Assembly (NCBI GenBank): GCA_964496035.1
Contig: CAZBXI010000013.1
Location: 1-32,790, forward strand
DNA length: 32,790 nucleotides
Source of the DNA: EX4484-217-1 sp964496035
Lineage (GTDB): Archaea > Thermoproteota > Thermoprotei_A > EX4484-217-1
Direction: 5' to 3'
Shown: piece by piece, positions 23,301-31,596 of the stretch
How the letters are laid out: each line of letters starts with the position of its first letter
Position numbering within the stretch: position 1 is the first letter of the stretch
The notes under the pieces: generated by a model
What the model was told of the DNA's origin: nothing
Database searches by the model: none
The model's input: only the letters and a program-made list of their open reading frames with translations
Position numbers and translations under genes: made by a program

Positions 23301-24398
23301 ACCTCATAACCTCAACAGGTTTTACACGTGATACCTTAAGTGAAGCTAAACCGCTTGAAAGAGTAGATATTATTAAAACGTATAGGAAACCTAAAGCGAA
23401 GATTGTAATATTGTATATAGGTTTAATAGTATATAAAATTCCGCCAATACTAAACTCTATGGTTCCAATAAAGCCTAGTGCAACTTTGGACGCAACTACG
23501 CCTAGTAAATATCCTATGGTAGCACTAGGTTAGCGCTAGAATTATGAAAACTTCAAATACTTGAGTTGAGGTCATACCTATAGATTTTAAAACACCTATT
23601 TGCTTCTTCATAGACTCAACAACAAGAAACATAACATTAACAATACTTAAACCAACAACAGCTATAGCTGAAACCAAAATACCTGTATATCTTTTTTCAG
23701 TAATGTTCCCTAAACCCACGTGTTTCAGTTTATCGTGTAATTCCTTTTTAAACGTAGGGGAAGCTAATGGATCATAAAGGTTAACTACAATAACACTGCA
23801 AACGTCTTTTCCCATTCTTAGAGAAGACCTTGTCTCGTTTATACCTACTAAAACCACTTGACCATCTATTTCGCTGAAACCCGTATTTAAATACGGTATA
23901 TGTTTTCTCAAAGCCATTAGGATAGGTTATCGTAACATTGTCTCCTATACTTAGGTTTATGTTTTTTCGCTAGTAGATAACCTACTACGTTACCATTACC
24001 TAGTCTGTTTATATTGCCAATGAGATTCTCTTTAAACTTCAAAATACTGCTTTCAAGTTCAAAATCAATACCCCATAGTTGCACTAAAGAGTGCTCTCCA
24101 TTCACCTTCATTACGCTATAAACGTTTATTCTTGGAGCATAATTTTTAACATTCCCTATTGAAGATAGGGTATAGACTATTTTGCTACAATTACATATGA
24201 TGGTCTTATTCTCAATTACGATATGAGGTATAGCAATGCCCAGAGTTTTTTCGAGAACAGAGTTTGTGAGCCCTTCAACAAGACAGTTAGAAAATATGAA
24301 TAAAGCACAAGCTCCAGCAATAATAGCGATAACGATAAAAGTTACCTCTTCCTATAGGCATTTATCCTACTAGCCAAGAGAAAGATAGCCGTGTCCAA
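23293..24398 (-). pseudogene. MacB/FtsX-type ABC permease, multiply frameshifted
   Basis: Joined across frames, this gives a permease of about 370 residues: a TTG start at 24398 (LDTAIFLLASRINAYRKR), an N-terminal helix VTFIVIAIIAGACALFIF, an extracytoplasmic region (SIGDNVTITYPNGFEKTYTV is family-typical), the helix around SAIAVVGLSIVNVMFLVVES with KKQIGVLKSIGMT, and the standard ending LKVSRVKPVEVMRFG. The frame changes near 24345-24350, at a run of six A at 23962-23967, near 23888-23900, and near 23525-23535. None of the fragments could make a working permease. TetR lies upstream and the ATPase downstream, so this is the central gene of a decayed export operon. Confidence 0.85.
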
Positions 24399-24399
24399 A

Positions 24400-24961
24400 T
24401 TAACCACCCTTAAGTAACGATAAAACCTCATTTACTATAGCCACTCTTCTCTCTTTACTCTTGAATAATTCAGGGTATAGCATGCAATGTAAGGCTAACC
24501 CGTCAAGAATAGCTGCGAAAAGCTGAGCCTTAACCGCAGGATTATGTATGTTGTTTTCTCTGAAAAACTCTTCAAACAAGCTTATACCTTTTAAATATAG
24601 ATGTTTCACAATATCTTCTCTTCCTCTCTCGACAATTTCCTCATAAATGCTAACAAGCATAACCATATACTTAACATTACTCTTCAACATAACATCTAAA
24701 ACATGGTCAACAATAGCCCCAATTTTCCCTTTAAAAGACAAATCAGAGCCTATAATTTTCTTTAAAGGAGTCTCAACAAAAACCCTATAAAACATGTCTA
24801 AAACAGCCAAACCTATGACAGACTTAGATTTAAAATAGTGGAAAACAGTGCCCTTAGCTACATTAGCTTCATCAGCAATTTCCCTAACAGAAACTTTAGA
24901 GAAAGACTTTCTAGCAATAAGCTTCAAAAGCTGCTTCTACAATTTTATCTTTAACACTTAC
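24400..24961 (-). pseudogene. TetR-family regulator with disrupted N-terminus
   Basis: The main frame (24927 to 24400, TTG start) gives 175 residues with the TetR helix-turn-helix VSVREIADEANVAKGTVFHYFKSK and a ligand domain, but starts inside helix 1. The missing part is directly upstream in another frame: VSVKDKIVEAAF, followed by one surplus base near 24925, then KLIARKSFSKVSV. The upstream frame has no ATG, GTG or TTG; the nearest ATG (24963) is one base out of phase, so a second change is likely. A truncated protein from the internal TTG might still fold in part. The gene leads the decayed transporter operon and overlaps its start region. Confidence 0.7.
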
Positions 24962-24965
24962 ATCG

Positions 24966-24979
24966 ACCGACCGGTCGGT
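24966..24979. promoter_or_regulatory. Perfect GC-rich palindrome ACCGACCGGTCGGT, TetR operator candidate
   Basis: A 14-bp perfect palindrome with 10 of 14 bases G or C, in a surrounding region of about 30% GC. It sits about 40 bases before the TetR main frame and about 25 bases downstream of a minus-strand TATA-like ATTTATTAG (near 25000), so it covers the expected transcription start. This is the layout of TetR-family autorepression. It is also 115 bases before the divergent membrane-protein gene. Confidence 0.6.
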
Positions 24980-25094
24980 TAATACAAAAATACTTACTAA
25001 TAAATATTTTCCATAGACTCTCCCAATATAAGCTACGTTTATCTTAGCCAAGCAATAGTTTTTTAACATTATCCACACATATAATAATGTTAGA

Positions 25095-26465
25095 ATGCTC
25101 TCGAAGAGGAGAACTTACTCAGAGTTAGTGTTAAATGCCCTCACATACGCCACCATTATAGCCTTAACAGTTTACGCCGTGACTCTTATCGTACCAGAAC
25201 TTCCAGCTATGTGGATTCAGGGTTGTACAGAAGAATGTGAACTCACACATTGTTGTTCTAGTGTAGTTGCTAACGCTCTCTCATATGCAATTTTCTTAGT
25301 TTTAATGTTGCTTTTCTTTCTGGCATTAGAGAATAAAAGGCTGCTAATCGTCCCGTTTCTTCTAGGAACATACAGAATACTGCAGTCCTTAGCACTATAC
25401 TATGTCTCCTCGAAAACATATAGTATAGAGTCTTTAGGACTACTTTTAAATGAAATACGTTATTCAATAGATTTACTACATACTGCTGTGTTTTCAACTT
25501 CTATGGCAGAGCTTATTACACTGCTTCTACTTGCACTATACCTCATAGTCATTAGCGATAGATTTAGAAAACGACTACTACTTGCCCCATTAGCCTTGAT
25601 AATATTATCCATGCTATTTATTGCCTCTTTCATGTCAAACATATTCTATGCAGCTTACGTAGCAGCACTATTTACACTAGCAATAATCCTAATATACCTG
25701 CTAAGGGAGAGGAAGAATGTTATCGTTGGAGTTTTTAAGGGGAAAACGACGATATTAGGCGCAACTATAATTTTACTGCTTTCCATATTAAACGCGTTTC
25801 TCATATGTACAGCGCCTTCAACACTCACTACAAATTATAAAGAACTTCTCGCAGAGAAACCATATACTATATCGTTGAGTAAACTAAGAGGTTGCTTCTG
25901 GGGAGGCAAAATAAACAGGACATGCTGGACAGCACATGCTGATCCACATAGTTCTCTAATATGTTTCAATGAATCCTATAAGATATGTAAATTCTATTTA
26001 ACCACCACTAAACTTACTTTACATGCTACTTTACTGATAAGTAATTCATCAGAAAGAGCTTTAGTTGTCTCTGAAAGAGATTCTTCATACAATTACGCTT
26101 TAACCTCAGTACTTAACGCTAGAGGCATTGTAGCATACGAGTTTATAGGTTTCGGAGATAGCACATTACATCACTCACCGGACTTTCTATTTTCAGAAGA
26201 CATTTTTATGGCATGGAACGAAATAGCATCTTACATGGATAACAAATTTGGGGCTCTAAGTTTAAACCTTGCAGCTGTAGGCTTCCACAAAAGAATAAGT
26301 AGGTTATTCAGTAGCTTTATGAGATCATGGTCTAATGGCAAAGGACCTTTACTCTTCAAGCCTAAGCCACTTGTCATATACATGTTTGACGAGAATTCAT
26401 CTATAACCTTAGTGTACTTTAATGAAATAGATGGAGATGTATTTTTACTGAAAATAACGTATTAA
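25095..26465 (+). CDS. Polytopic membrane protein of unknown function
   Basis: 456 residues, not recognised. About seven membrane helices fill residues 12-245. The first outside loop has a cysteine cluster (C44, C48, C53, C54). After the last helix, residues 245-456 form a soluble domain, probably outside the cell, with more cysteines (LRGCFWGGKINRTCW, LICFNESYKICKFY) that could make disulfides, many Asn-x-Ser/Thr sites, and an ending of alternating strands. The gene diverges from the TetR remnant, so its promoter is close to the palindromic operator at 24966-24979. It converges with the E1-like gene, three bases between stops. A receptor, transporter-like or cell-surface role would be speculation. 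Confidence 0.8.
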   Translation: MLSKRRTYSELVLNALTYATIIALTVYAVTLIVPELPAMWIQGCTEECELTHCCSSVVANALSYAIFLVLMLLFFLALENKRLLIVPFLLGTYRILQSLALYYVSSKTYSIESLGLLLNEIRYSIDLLHTAVFSTSMAELITLLLLALYLIVISDRFRKRLLLAPLALIILSMLFIASFMSNIFYAAYVAALFTLAIILIYLLRERKNVIVGVFKGKTTILGATIILLLSILNAFLICTAPSTLTTNYKELLAEKPYTISLSKLRGCFWGGKINRTCWTAHADPHSSLICFNESYKICKFYLTTTKLTLHATLLISNSSERALVVSERDSSYNYALTSVLNARGIVAYEFIGFGDSTLHHSPDFLFSEDIFMAWNEIASYMDNKFGALSLNLAAVGFHKRISRLFSSFMRSWSNGKGPLLFKPKPLVIYMFDENSSITLVYFNEIDGDVFLLKITY

Positions 26466-26468
26466 ATG

Positions 26469-27200
26469 CTATATACTTCCACATATTGGGCAGTTTTCTC
26501 TTCTCGAAACAGGTATTTCATGGAAGTTCATAGAGTATCCGTCATATAGTATTAGCTTTCCTACTGCTGGCTTACCGTAGCCAGTAATTATTTTCACTGC
26601 TTCTGTTACCTGTAGCGCAGCTAGGACTGCTGGTGTTGTTGGAAGTATAGGTATTTTTCTTTCCTTGGAAGACCTGATGGGCATTATGCATTGAAGACAT
26701 GGGCTCTTACCTGGTACTATTACAAGTAGTTGCCCGTACATTCCATGTACCCCGGCATGTATGAACGGTTTATTTAGCTCTACGCATGCCTTATTTACTG
26801 TGAACCTTGTTTCCCAATTATCCAGCCCGTCGATAACTACGTCTGCTTCTCTAATGAAATCGTAGACGTTTTCGCTGGTTATTTTCTCTATAGAATATTC
26901 AATATCAACATTGGGGTTAAGTTCTTTAAGCCTTTGAGCTGCAATTTCCACCTTAAACTTCCCAATATCGCTTGTTTTGTAAAGTATTTGCCTATTTAAA
27001 TCACTTAATTCTACCCTACCATGATCTACTAGGAATAGTTTACCAATACCTAAAGCAGTAAGGTATATTGAGGAAACAGAACCTAAACCACCAACTCCAA
27101 AAACTACTATCCTTGCCTTCTTAAGCTTTACTTGACCATCAACATTGAAAAGAATTATTTGCCTATCATATCTTTTAAGTTCTTCTTTACTTAACAACAT
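26469..27200 (-). CDS. ThiF/MoeB/HesA-type adenylyltransferase (E1-like), without the usual catalytic cysteine
   Basis: 243 residues. It binds ATP through GVGGLGS (35-41), with DHGRVELSDLNRQIL (N69, R70, Q71) and DGLDNWETR as further active-site parts. Two zinc pairs are intact: PCLQC and the C-terminal CPICG. The family adenylates the C-terminal glycine of a ubiquitin-like sulfur carrier (MoaD, ThiS, SAMP). In MoeB and ThiF a cysteine lies shortly before the helix VLAALQVTEA, but here the loop reads SSKERKIPILPTTPAV with no cysteine. It may adenylate without forming a thioester/persulfide, as some family members do. No MoaD/ThiS gene is near. It starts at the ATG at 27200, preceded by AAGGGGC. 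Confidence 0.9.
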   Translation of the reverse strand: MLLSKEELKRYDRQIILFNVDGQVKLKKARIVVFGVGGLGSVSSIYLTALGIGKLFLVDHGRVELSDLNRQILYKTSDIGKFKVEIAAQRLKELNPNVDIEYSIEKITSENVYDFIREADVVIDGLDNWETRFTVNKACVELNKPFIHAGVHGMYGQLLVIVPGKSPCLQCIMPIRSSKERKIPILPTTPAVLAALQVTEAVKIITGYGKPAVGKLILYDGYSMNFHEIPVSRRENCPICGSI

Positions 27201-27254
27201 CGATAAGCCCCTTTAATCACTATTTAAGCTACTATATACATATACATTTAGAAC

Positions 27255-28427
27255 TTAAGTTGACGCCTCAGATTTAAGTATGTTATTATATAAGCTTACA
27301 TGCCTCCTAGCCATTCTTAGCCACTGAGTTCTTGCAGAGTAGCCGTAAAGGTATGCCATGTATGCTACTCCGAAATCGTAGTTTTCAATAAGCCATAGGA
27401 TTTTCTTGCTTAATTCTTCAGGAGCTTTAGGAGGTATTGTTAACCTTGGAGCGTACTGGTATAATTCTATTAGTCTAGGAACTTTAGTACCTATTATTGG
27501 CCTGAAACTTCCCATTGACAAGTGGAGAATACCGCTTATAGAGTATGATCCTCTCTTATCTCTATATGGTAGCACTATTATGTCAGATAGAGCTATTAAC
27601 TTAAGCATTTCCTCGTTCGTTAAATATCTTGCTAAGTAGATAATGTTCATTTTTGAACTAGCATATTCTACTATACCAAGTAGTTTTCTATCCCTAAGTT
27701 CTCCTGCGATAATAAGAGTAAATTTTTCTTTATCTATGTGTCTCAGAGAGTCAATGAGTACATCTAACCCCTTATCTTTCCTTAGAAAACCGGGCATTGT
27801 CATTATGTACCCTTTAATTTTCTCTTTACTTAACGATAACTCAGCCAAAAGGTTTTCACGTGAGATTCCAAGGTAGGGATTTAAATGTGTTCCATGAGGT
27901 ATTCTGTAGACTATTCGAGGATTTACTCCTTGATGCTGAAGTTCGAACTCTTTTAAAAAACTATGAACTATAACTGCATCTACACTATTTAATTTCTCCT
28001 GAAATTTTAATGCTCTATCATTTCCCGACAACGGATGATAAACCGTATGCATTGTGAAAACTATTTTCTGAGCTAATCCCTCTTCTTTAGCCTCTAAACA
28101 AGTCTCTAATATTGCATCGGTATATCCAAAAATACCGTATTCATGCTGTACATGTAATACATCAACCCCACCTATTTCGGCTAATACGTCTAGTATTTTA
28201 TCATAATTGCTTGAACCCTTGATAAATGCGTTATGAACGTATGCACCTGTTTCTCTATCTACTACTTCTCTCCTATCACCAATATCGCATAGTACGTGAA
28301 CAGTGACATTAGCTGCAGACTTTAACGCTGTTATAAGCATCTTAGTATACTCAGCAACACCACAGTGCGTAGGAGGATACGTTGAGACGTAAGCTACACT
28401 TAACACTACCCGCTTACACCTACACAT
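27255..28427 (-). CDS. GT4-family glycosyltransferase
   Basis: 390 residues, GT-B fold. The N-terminal domain opens VAYVSTYPPTHCGVAEYTKML, the glycine-rich loop of group-1 transferases, and has DVLHVQHEYGIFG. The C-terminal domain has MPGFLRKDKGLDVLIDSL and LIIAGELRD, then the nucleotide-sugar part IIVLPYRDKRGSYSISGILHLSMGS, RPIIGTKVPRLIEL. The first glutamate of the EX7E motif is replaced in the SYSISG branch, as in several archaeal members. It is likely to transfer a nucleotide-activated sugar to a lipid, protein or small acceptor in the cytoplasm. It follows the HAD phosphatase on the same strand with a 48-base gap, which could hint at a sugar-phosphate pathway. Confidence 0.87.
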   Translation of the reverse strand: MCRCKRVVLSVAYVSTYPPTHCGVAEYTKMLITALKSAANVTVHVLCDIGDRREVVDRETGAYVHNAFIKGSSNYDKILDVLAEIGGVDVLHVQHEYGIFGYTDAILETCLEAKEEGLAQKIVFTMHTVYHPLSGNDRALKFQEKLNSVDAVIVHSFLKEFELQHQGVNPRIVYRIPHGTHLNPYLGISRENLLAELSLSKEKIKGYIMTMPGFLRKDKGLDVLIDSLRHIDKEKFTLIIAGELRDRKLLGIVEYASSKMNIIYLARYLTNEEMLKLIALSDIIVLPYRDKRGSYSISGILHLSMGSFRPIIGTKVPRLIELYQYAPRLTIPPKAPEELSKKILWLIENYDFGVAYMAYLYGYSARTQWLRMARRHVSLYNNILKSEAST

Positions 28428-28475
28428 AACTGAGAACTAATTGCTAGTAAATAAACATGTACTAAGTTGTACAAT

Positions 28476-29177
28476 CTAGAGTTTTTCAATAACGGTAATC
28501 AATTCTCCAAGATCCGATACCGCAGCATCAGCTAAACTAGATTTTGAAATATATGGGGTTAGTTTCTGCACTGCCTTCAACCCCGCACTTTTTGCACCCA
28601 TAACATCCGCTATAGGATCATTACCTACATGAACACACTCGCTTGGTTTAACATTAAGTAAACGGCAAGCATATAGGAATATTCTTCTATCTGGTTTTCT
28701 CCACGAAACCATTTGCGATGTTATAAGTAAGTCTATATACTTCAATAACCCATCTCTTTTAAGAACCTTGTAAATTAAGTAGTGAGAACCGGTATTGGAT
28801 ATTATGCCTATCTTCAACCTCTTCTCCTTAAGGCATATCAATGTTTCTTGAACATCCTCATAAGGCTCCATGATGTCAACTAAACTGTTAAGAAAAACAT
28901 CGTAAGCTTCCATAATTAAACTAGGATTTAAGCTTAAATTCAGCTTAGAAAAAGTCAACAATAGTATGTTTAAATGCCATAGTTCAGTACCTTCAACGTT
29001 TAATGTTCCAAGATACTCCTTTGAGGAAACATAAGCTTGATATATTTCATCCCATGACACAAGTATGCCCTGTTTTTTAAGGTAGTTCGCTAAAATAATA
29101 GCCCAGGGAGGTATTTTGAATTTCTTTTCCTTGTACAACGTACCTCCTATATCGAAAAATATTGCTTTAACTTTCAT
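28476..29177 (-). CDS. HAD-superfamily hydrolase, COG1011-like
   Basis: 233 residues with a four-helix cap. Motif I is FFDIGGTLY, with nucleophile D9; the second aspartate of the DxD pair is replaced by G11, seen in some HAD groups. Motif II is IGIISNTGS, motif III SWRKPDRRIF with the lysine, motif IV HVGNDPIADVMGAKSAGLKAV. Probably a phosphatase acting on a small phosphorylated metabolite. The ATG at 29177 has AGGTG nine bases upstream and a TATA-like AAATATATT further up. Confidence 0.87.
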   Translation of the reverse strand: MKVKAIFFDIGGTLYKEKKFKIPPWAIILANYLKKQGILVSWDEIYQAYVSSKEYLGTLNVEGTELWHLNILLLTFSKLNLSLNPSLIMEAYDVFLNSLVDIMEPYEDVQETLICLKEKRLKIGIISNTGSHYLIYKVLKRDGLLKYIDLLITSQMVSWRKPDRRIFLYACRLLNVKPSECVHVGNDPIADVMGAKSAGLKAVQKLTPYISKSSLADAAVSDLGELITVIEKL

Positions 29178-29273
29178 TCAAAACACCTAACTGCTAGAAC
29201 GGGAACAACAATATATTTATCTTACTTTCTAAGGAGAGTTAGGGGAAGGAAGAGGATTTAAATTAGATAATGA

Positions 29274-29528
29274 CTATGCTAAAAACCTATATACTTTAGT
29301 TCTACTTCTTGAGGTAATGTATTCCTCTATTATTCTTGATATCTTATATTCTAATACGTACTTGTCTATTATGATATATCTTTTCTTTACAGTAACACTA
29401 CATCTAAGTGTTGACTTTATTTTACTGCCAAGCTTCTTAAGGTTTTGCGGCGGATTATCGAAAGCTATTATTGTTTTCCATTTGCCATTATCGTCAACCC
29501 TGTAGAGACAATAGTACTTCGTCGCTAA
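29274..29528 (-). CDS. Uncharacterised small protein ORF without a canonical start
   Basis: An open frame of 84 codons on the minus strand ends TAG at 29274-29276. The translation looks protein-like: KYYCLYRVDDNGKWKTII, AFDNPPQNLKKLGSKIKS, then a strand KKRYIIIDKYVLEYKI and a helix SRIIEEYITSRSRTK. It is rich in Lys, Tyr and Ile. No ATG, GTG or TTG exists between the upstream TGA (29529-29531) and the conserved-looking part; AGGTGAT lies just before, and ACG (29520-29522) or TTA (29526-29528) would be the first codons. So it is either a gene with a rare start, or a remnant whose start was lost. It sits in a 592-base stretch otherwise without genes; a strong TATA-like ATATTTATAAAG is at about 29615-29630. 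No family is recognised. Confidence 0.45.
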   Translation of the reverse strand, partial: LATKYYCLYRVDDNGKWKTIIAFDNPPQNLKKLGSKIKSTLRCSVTVKKRYIIIDKYVLEYKISRIIEEYITSRSRTKVYRFLA

Positions 29529-29721
29529 TCACCTTAGATAAAACTTTGGAACCACTTGTCCATATTTTTGCTAAACTAACATATTTGAGTTTCCTCTAAA
29601 ACAGCATAAACGACTTTATAAATATAATTAAAAGACCATATTTCGACTATAATCTAAAATGTTTACGGTATTACCATTAGGTGAATTTATAAACTCTTTA
29701 AACATTTCATTACATGTTATT

Positions 29722-29731
29722 GTATAAATTT
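29722..29731 (+). promoter_or_regulatory. TATA box for the metallo-beta-lactamase-fold gene
   Basis: GTATAAATTT lies about 25 bases before a probable transcription start near 29750. The leader is then about 20 bases and includes AGGTGC ahead of the ATG at 29770. Confidence 0.55.
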
Positions 29732-29769
29732 TTATTAGCGAAAATAACTTAACGATATTAGGTGCTAAA

Positions 29770-30639
29770 ATGGTTGAAGCTGTTGATTCAGTAAAGATAA
29801 TTATTCTTGCAGATGACTATGCAGGGTACGAGTCTAACCTTATTGGCCAACACGGTTTTTCAGCTTTCATAGAAGTTAGTAGAGGTGATATTAAGAAGAG
29901 AATACTATTTGATACAGGTCAATATGCTGCACCTGTACTATTTAATTCGAAGAAACTAGGCTTAGACTTGACTAAAATAGACTATATTGTTCTTTCCCAT
30001 AGACACTATGATCATACAGGAGGTTTGCCTAGAGTACTCAAGCATGCAGGTAAGAGGAGAGTGCATGTGGTTGCTCATCCGCTTCTCTTTAAACCTAATT
30101 TCGTAATGAAGCCCTATCTTAGAAATGTTGGTGTACCATTCGGTAGAGATGATCTGGAAAAGTATAATGTGGAGCTTGTATGGGCTAAGAAACCAATGGA
30201 AATAATTGAAGGTGTTTTCGTAACAGGAGAAGTACCTAGGGTAACTGATTTTGAAAAACCTATTGAAACCTATACTTTTAATGAGGAAGGAGAACTAGTT
30301 TTTGACGATCTTAGGGACGATATTTCGCTCGTAATTGATGTGAAGGACTATGGGCCTATAGTAGTTACTGGTTGTAGCCATGCCGGTATAGTTAACATAG
30401 TAAAGTATGCTAAGAAACTTACTAAATATAATAGGGTGAAAGCAATTATAGGGGGATTACACTTAATTGATTCTTCAGAAGACAAAATAAGGAAGACCAT
30501 TAGTTGTCTTGAAGAGGAAAATGTTGAAACAATACGCGCTGGTCACTGTACAGGGTTTAAAGCTCACCACTTATTCTCTCAAATCTTCCGGGGTATATAC
30601 AGTATAATATATACTGGTTTCACTTTCTCCACACAGTAG
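29770..30639 (+). CDS. Metallo-beta-lactamase-fold hydrolase, COG1237/MJ0301-like
   Basis: 289 residues. Metal-binding motif SHRHYDHTGG (H77, H79, D81, H82), followed by GCSHAGIVN, GGLHLID and AGHCTGFKAHH, the order found in COG1237 proteins such as the dihydropterin-related synthase of Methanocaldococcus. In methanogens that enzyme makes a tetrahydromethanopterin precursor, but the assignment here does not prove the reaction; hydrolase activity on a phosphate or cyclic ester is equally possible. The substrate-side loop (PHPLLFKPNFVMKPYLRN) is basic. The GNAT gene follows after 11 bases, suggesting cotranscription. Confidence 0.85.
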   Translation: MVEAVDSVKIIILADDYAGYESNLIGQHGFSAFIEVSRGDIKKRILFDTGQYAAPVLFNSKKLGLDLTKIDYIVLSHRHYDHTGGLPRVLKHAGKRRVHVVAHPLLFKPNFVMKPYLRNVGVPFGRDDLEKYNVELVWAKKPMEIIEGVFVTGEVPRVTDFEKPIETYTFNEEGELVFDDLRDDISLVIDVKDYGPIVVTGCSHAGIVNIVKYAKKLTKYNRVKAIIGGLHLIDSSEDKIRKTISCLEEENVETIRAGHCTGFKAHHLFSQIFRGIYSIIYTGFTFSTQ

Positions 30640-30650
30640 GAGGATTCAAG

Positions 30651-31580
30651 GTGAATGCAATGAAGGTATATGAGGTCGTTTTATGTGGAAAGACTATTGA
30701 GATTAGAAGACCTAAGAATACTGATGAATATAGGAAACTTATGGATGTCCAAGTTGAAATATGGGGTATGCCTGACTATAGTGAAGCAGTAACATATCAT
30801 ATGCTAATCTCGGCTGATAGGCATGGAGGACTTGTTTTAGGAGCTTTCGAGAAAGATACAGGCAAACCAGTAGGACTTGTTTTCGGAATACCAGGCTACC
30901 TTGATGGTAAAATATTTCATTATAGCCATATAGCAGGGGTGGTTTCGGACTATAGATATAAGGGACTAGGCTATATCCTAAAGCTTAAGCAGAGAGAATT
31001 CGTTTTGAAGCAAGGTTTAGACCTAATAGTTTGGACCTATGATCCACTACAAGGATCAAATGCTAAATTCAACGTTGGAAAATTAGGTGTTATTGTTAGA
31101 AAATTCTATAGAGATTATTATGGTGAATTAAGAGACCAAATAAACATTGGCATGCCCACGGATAGGTTTGAAGCTGAGTGGTGGATTAAAAGTAGGAGAG
31201 TAGAACTTAAGCTTCAAAAGAAACTAAAACCTCCACCATTAAAGCATGTGTTAAGCTTAGGAGCAGACCTAGTAACGGAAACGAGGAAAGTAGACGACTA
31301 TCGGAAATTAGAAAACTATAATTTAAAATCAAATAGTAAGCTATTAGTCGTTGAGATACCCGGGGACTTAAACAAACTAAGGAAAAATAGGGGCGTCTTA
31401 CTAGAGTGGAGGTACGGGTTAAGAGAAGTTTTCAAATCATATCTCAACAAAGGATACATTGCAATGGAGTTTATCTCAGAGTTCGAAAACGGGCTGAGAA
31501 GAAACTTCTACGTTCTCTGGAAAGAAAGTCTCGACAAAATTCTCAAAGGAGAAACACCTTGGAGGGAAAATTTAGCGTAG
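30651..31580 (+). CDS. GNAT-type acetyltransferase, COG3375-like
   Basis: 309 residues, twice a single GNAT domain. The N-terminal 160 carry VQVEIWGMPDYSEAV, the strand SHIAGVVSDYRYKGLGYILKLKQRE (the acetyl-CoA loop R/Q-x-x-G-x-G/A in the form RYKGLGY), and IVWTYDPLQGSNAKFNVGKLG. The second half (MPTDRFEAEWWIKSRRVE) is typical of COG3375. Such proteins are regularly encoded beside OSBS/N-acylamino-acid racemases, as here, so an N-acyl amino acid substrate is likely. GTG start (30651) after AGGAGG; an ATG at 30660 is possible. Confidence 0.85.
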   Translation: MNAMKVYEVVLCGKTIEIRRPKNTDEYRKLMDVQVEIWGMPDYSEAVTYHMLISADRHGGLVLGAFEKDTGKPVGLVFGIPGYLDGKIFHYSHIAGVVSDYRYKGLGYILKLKQREFVLKQGLDLIVWTYDPLQGSNAKFNVGKLGVIVRKFYRDYYGELRDQINIGMPTDRFEAEWWIKSRRVELKLQKKLKPPPLKHVLSLGADLVTETRKVDDYRKLENYNLKSNSKLLVVEIPGDLNKLRKNRGVLLEWRYGLREVFKSYLNKGYIAMEFISEFENGLRRNFYVLWKESLDKILKGETPWRENLA

Positions 31581-31596
31581 GTGGTCAACAATTAGA

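Noticed and set aside
29317..29505. Plus-strand open frame of 62 codons in the 29.2-29.7 kb gap
   Set aside because: It lies opposite the minus-strand frame 29274-29528, whose translation is far more protein-like; no ribosome site precedes it.
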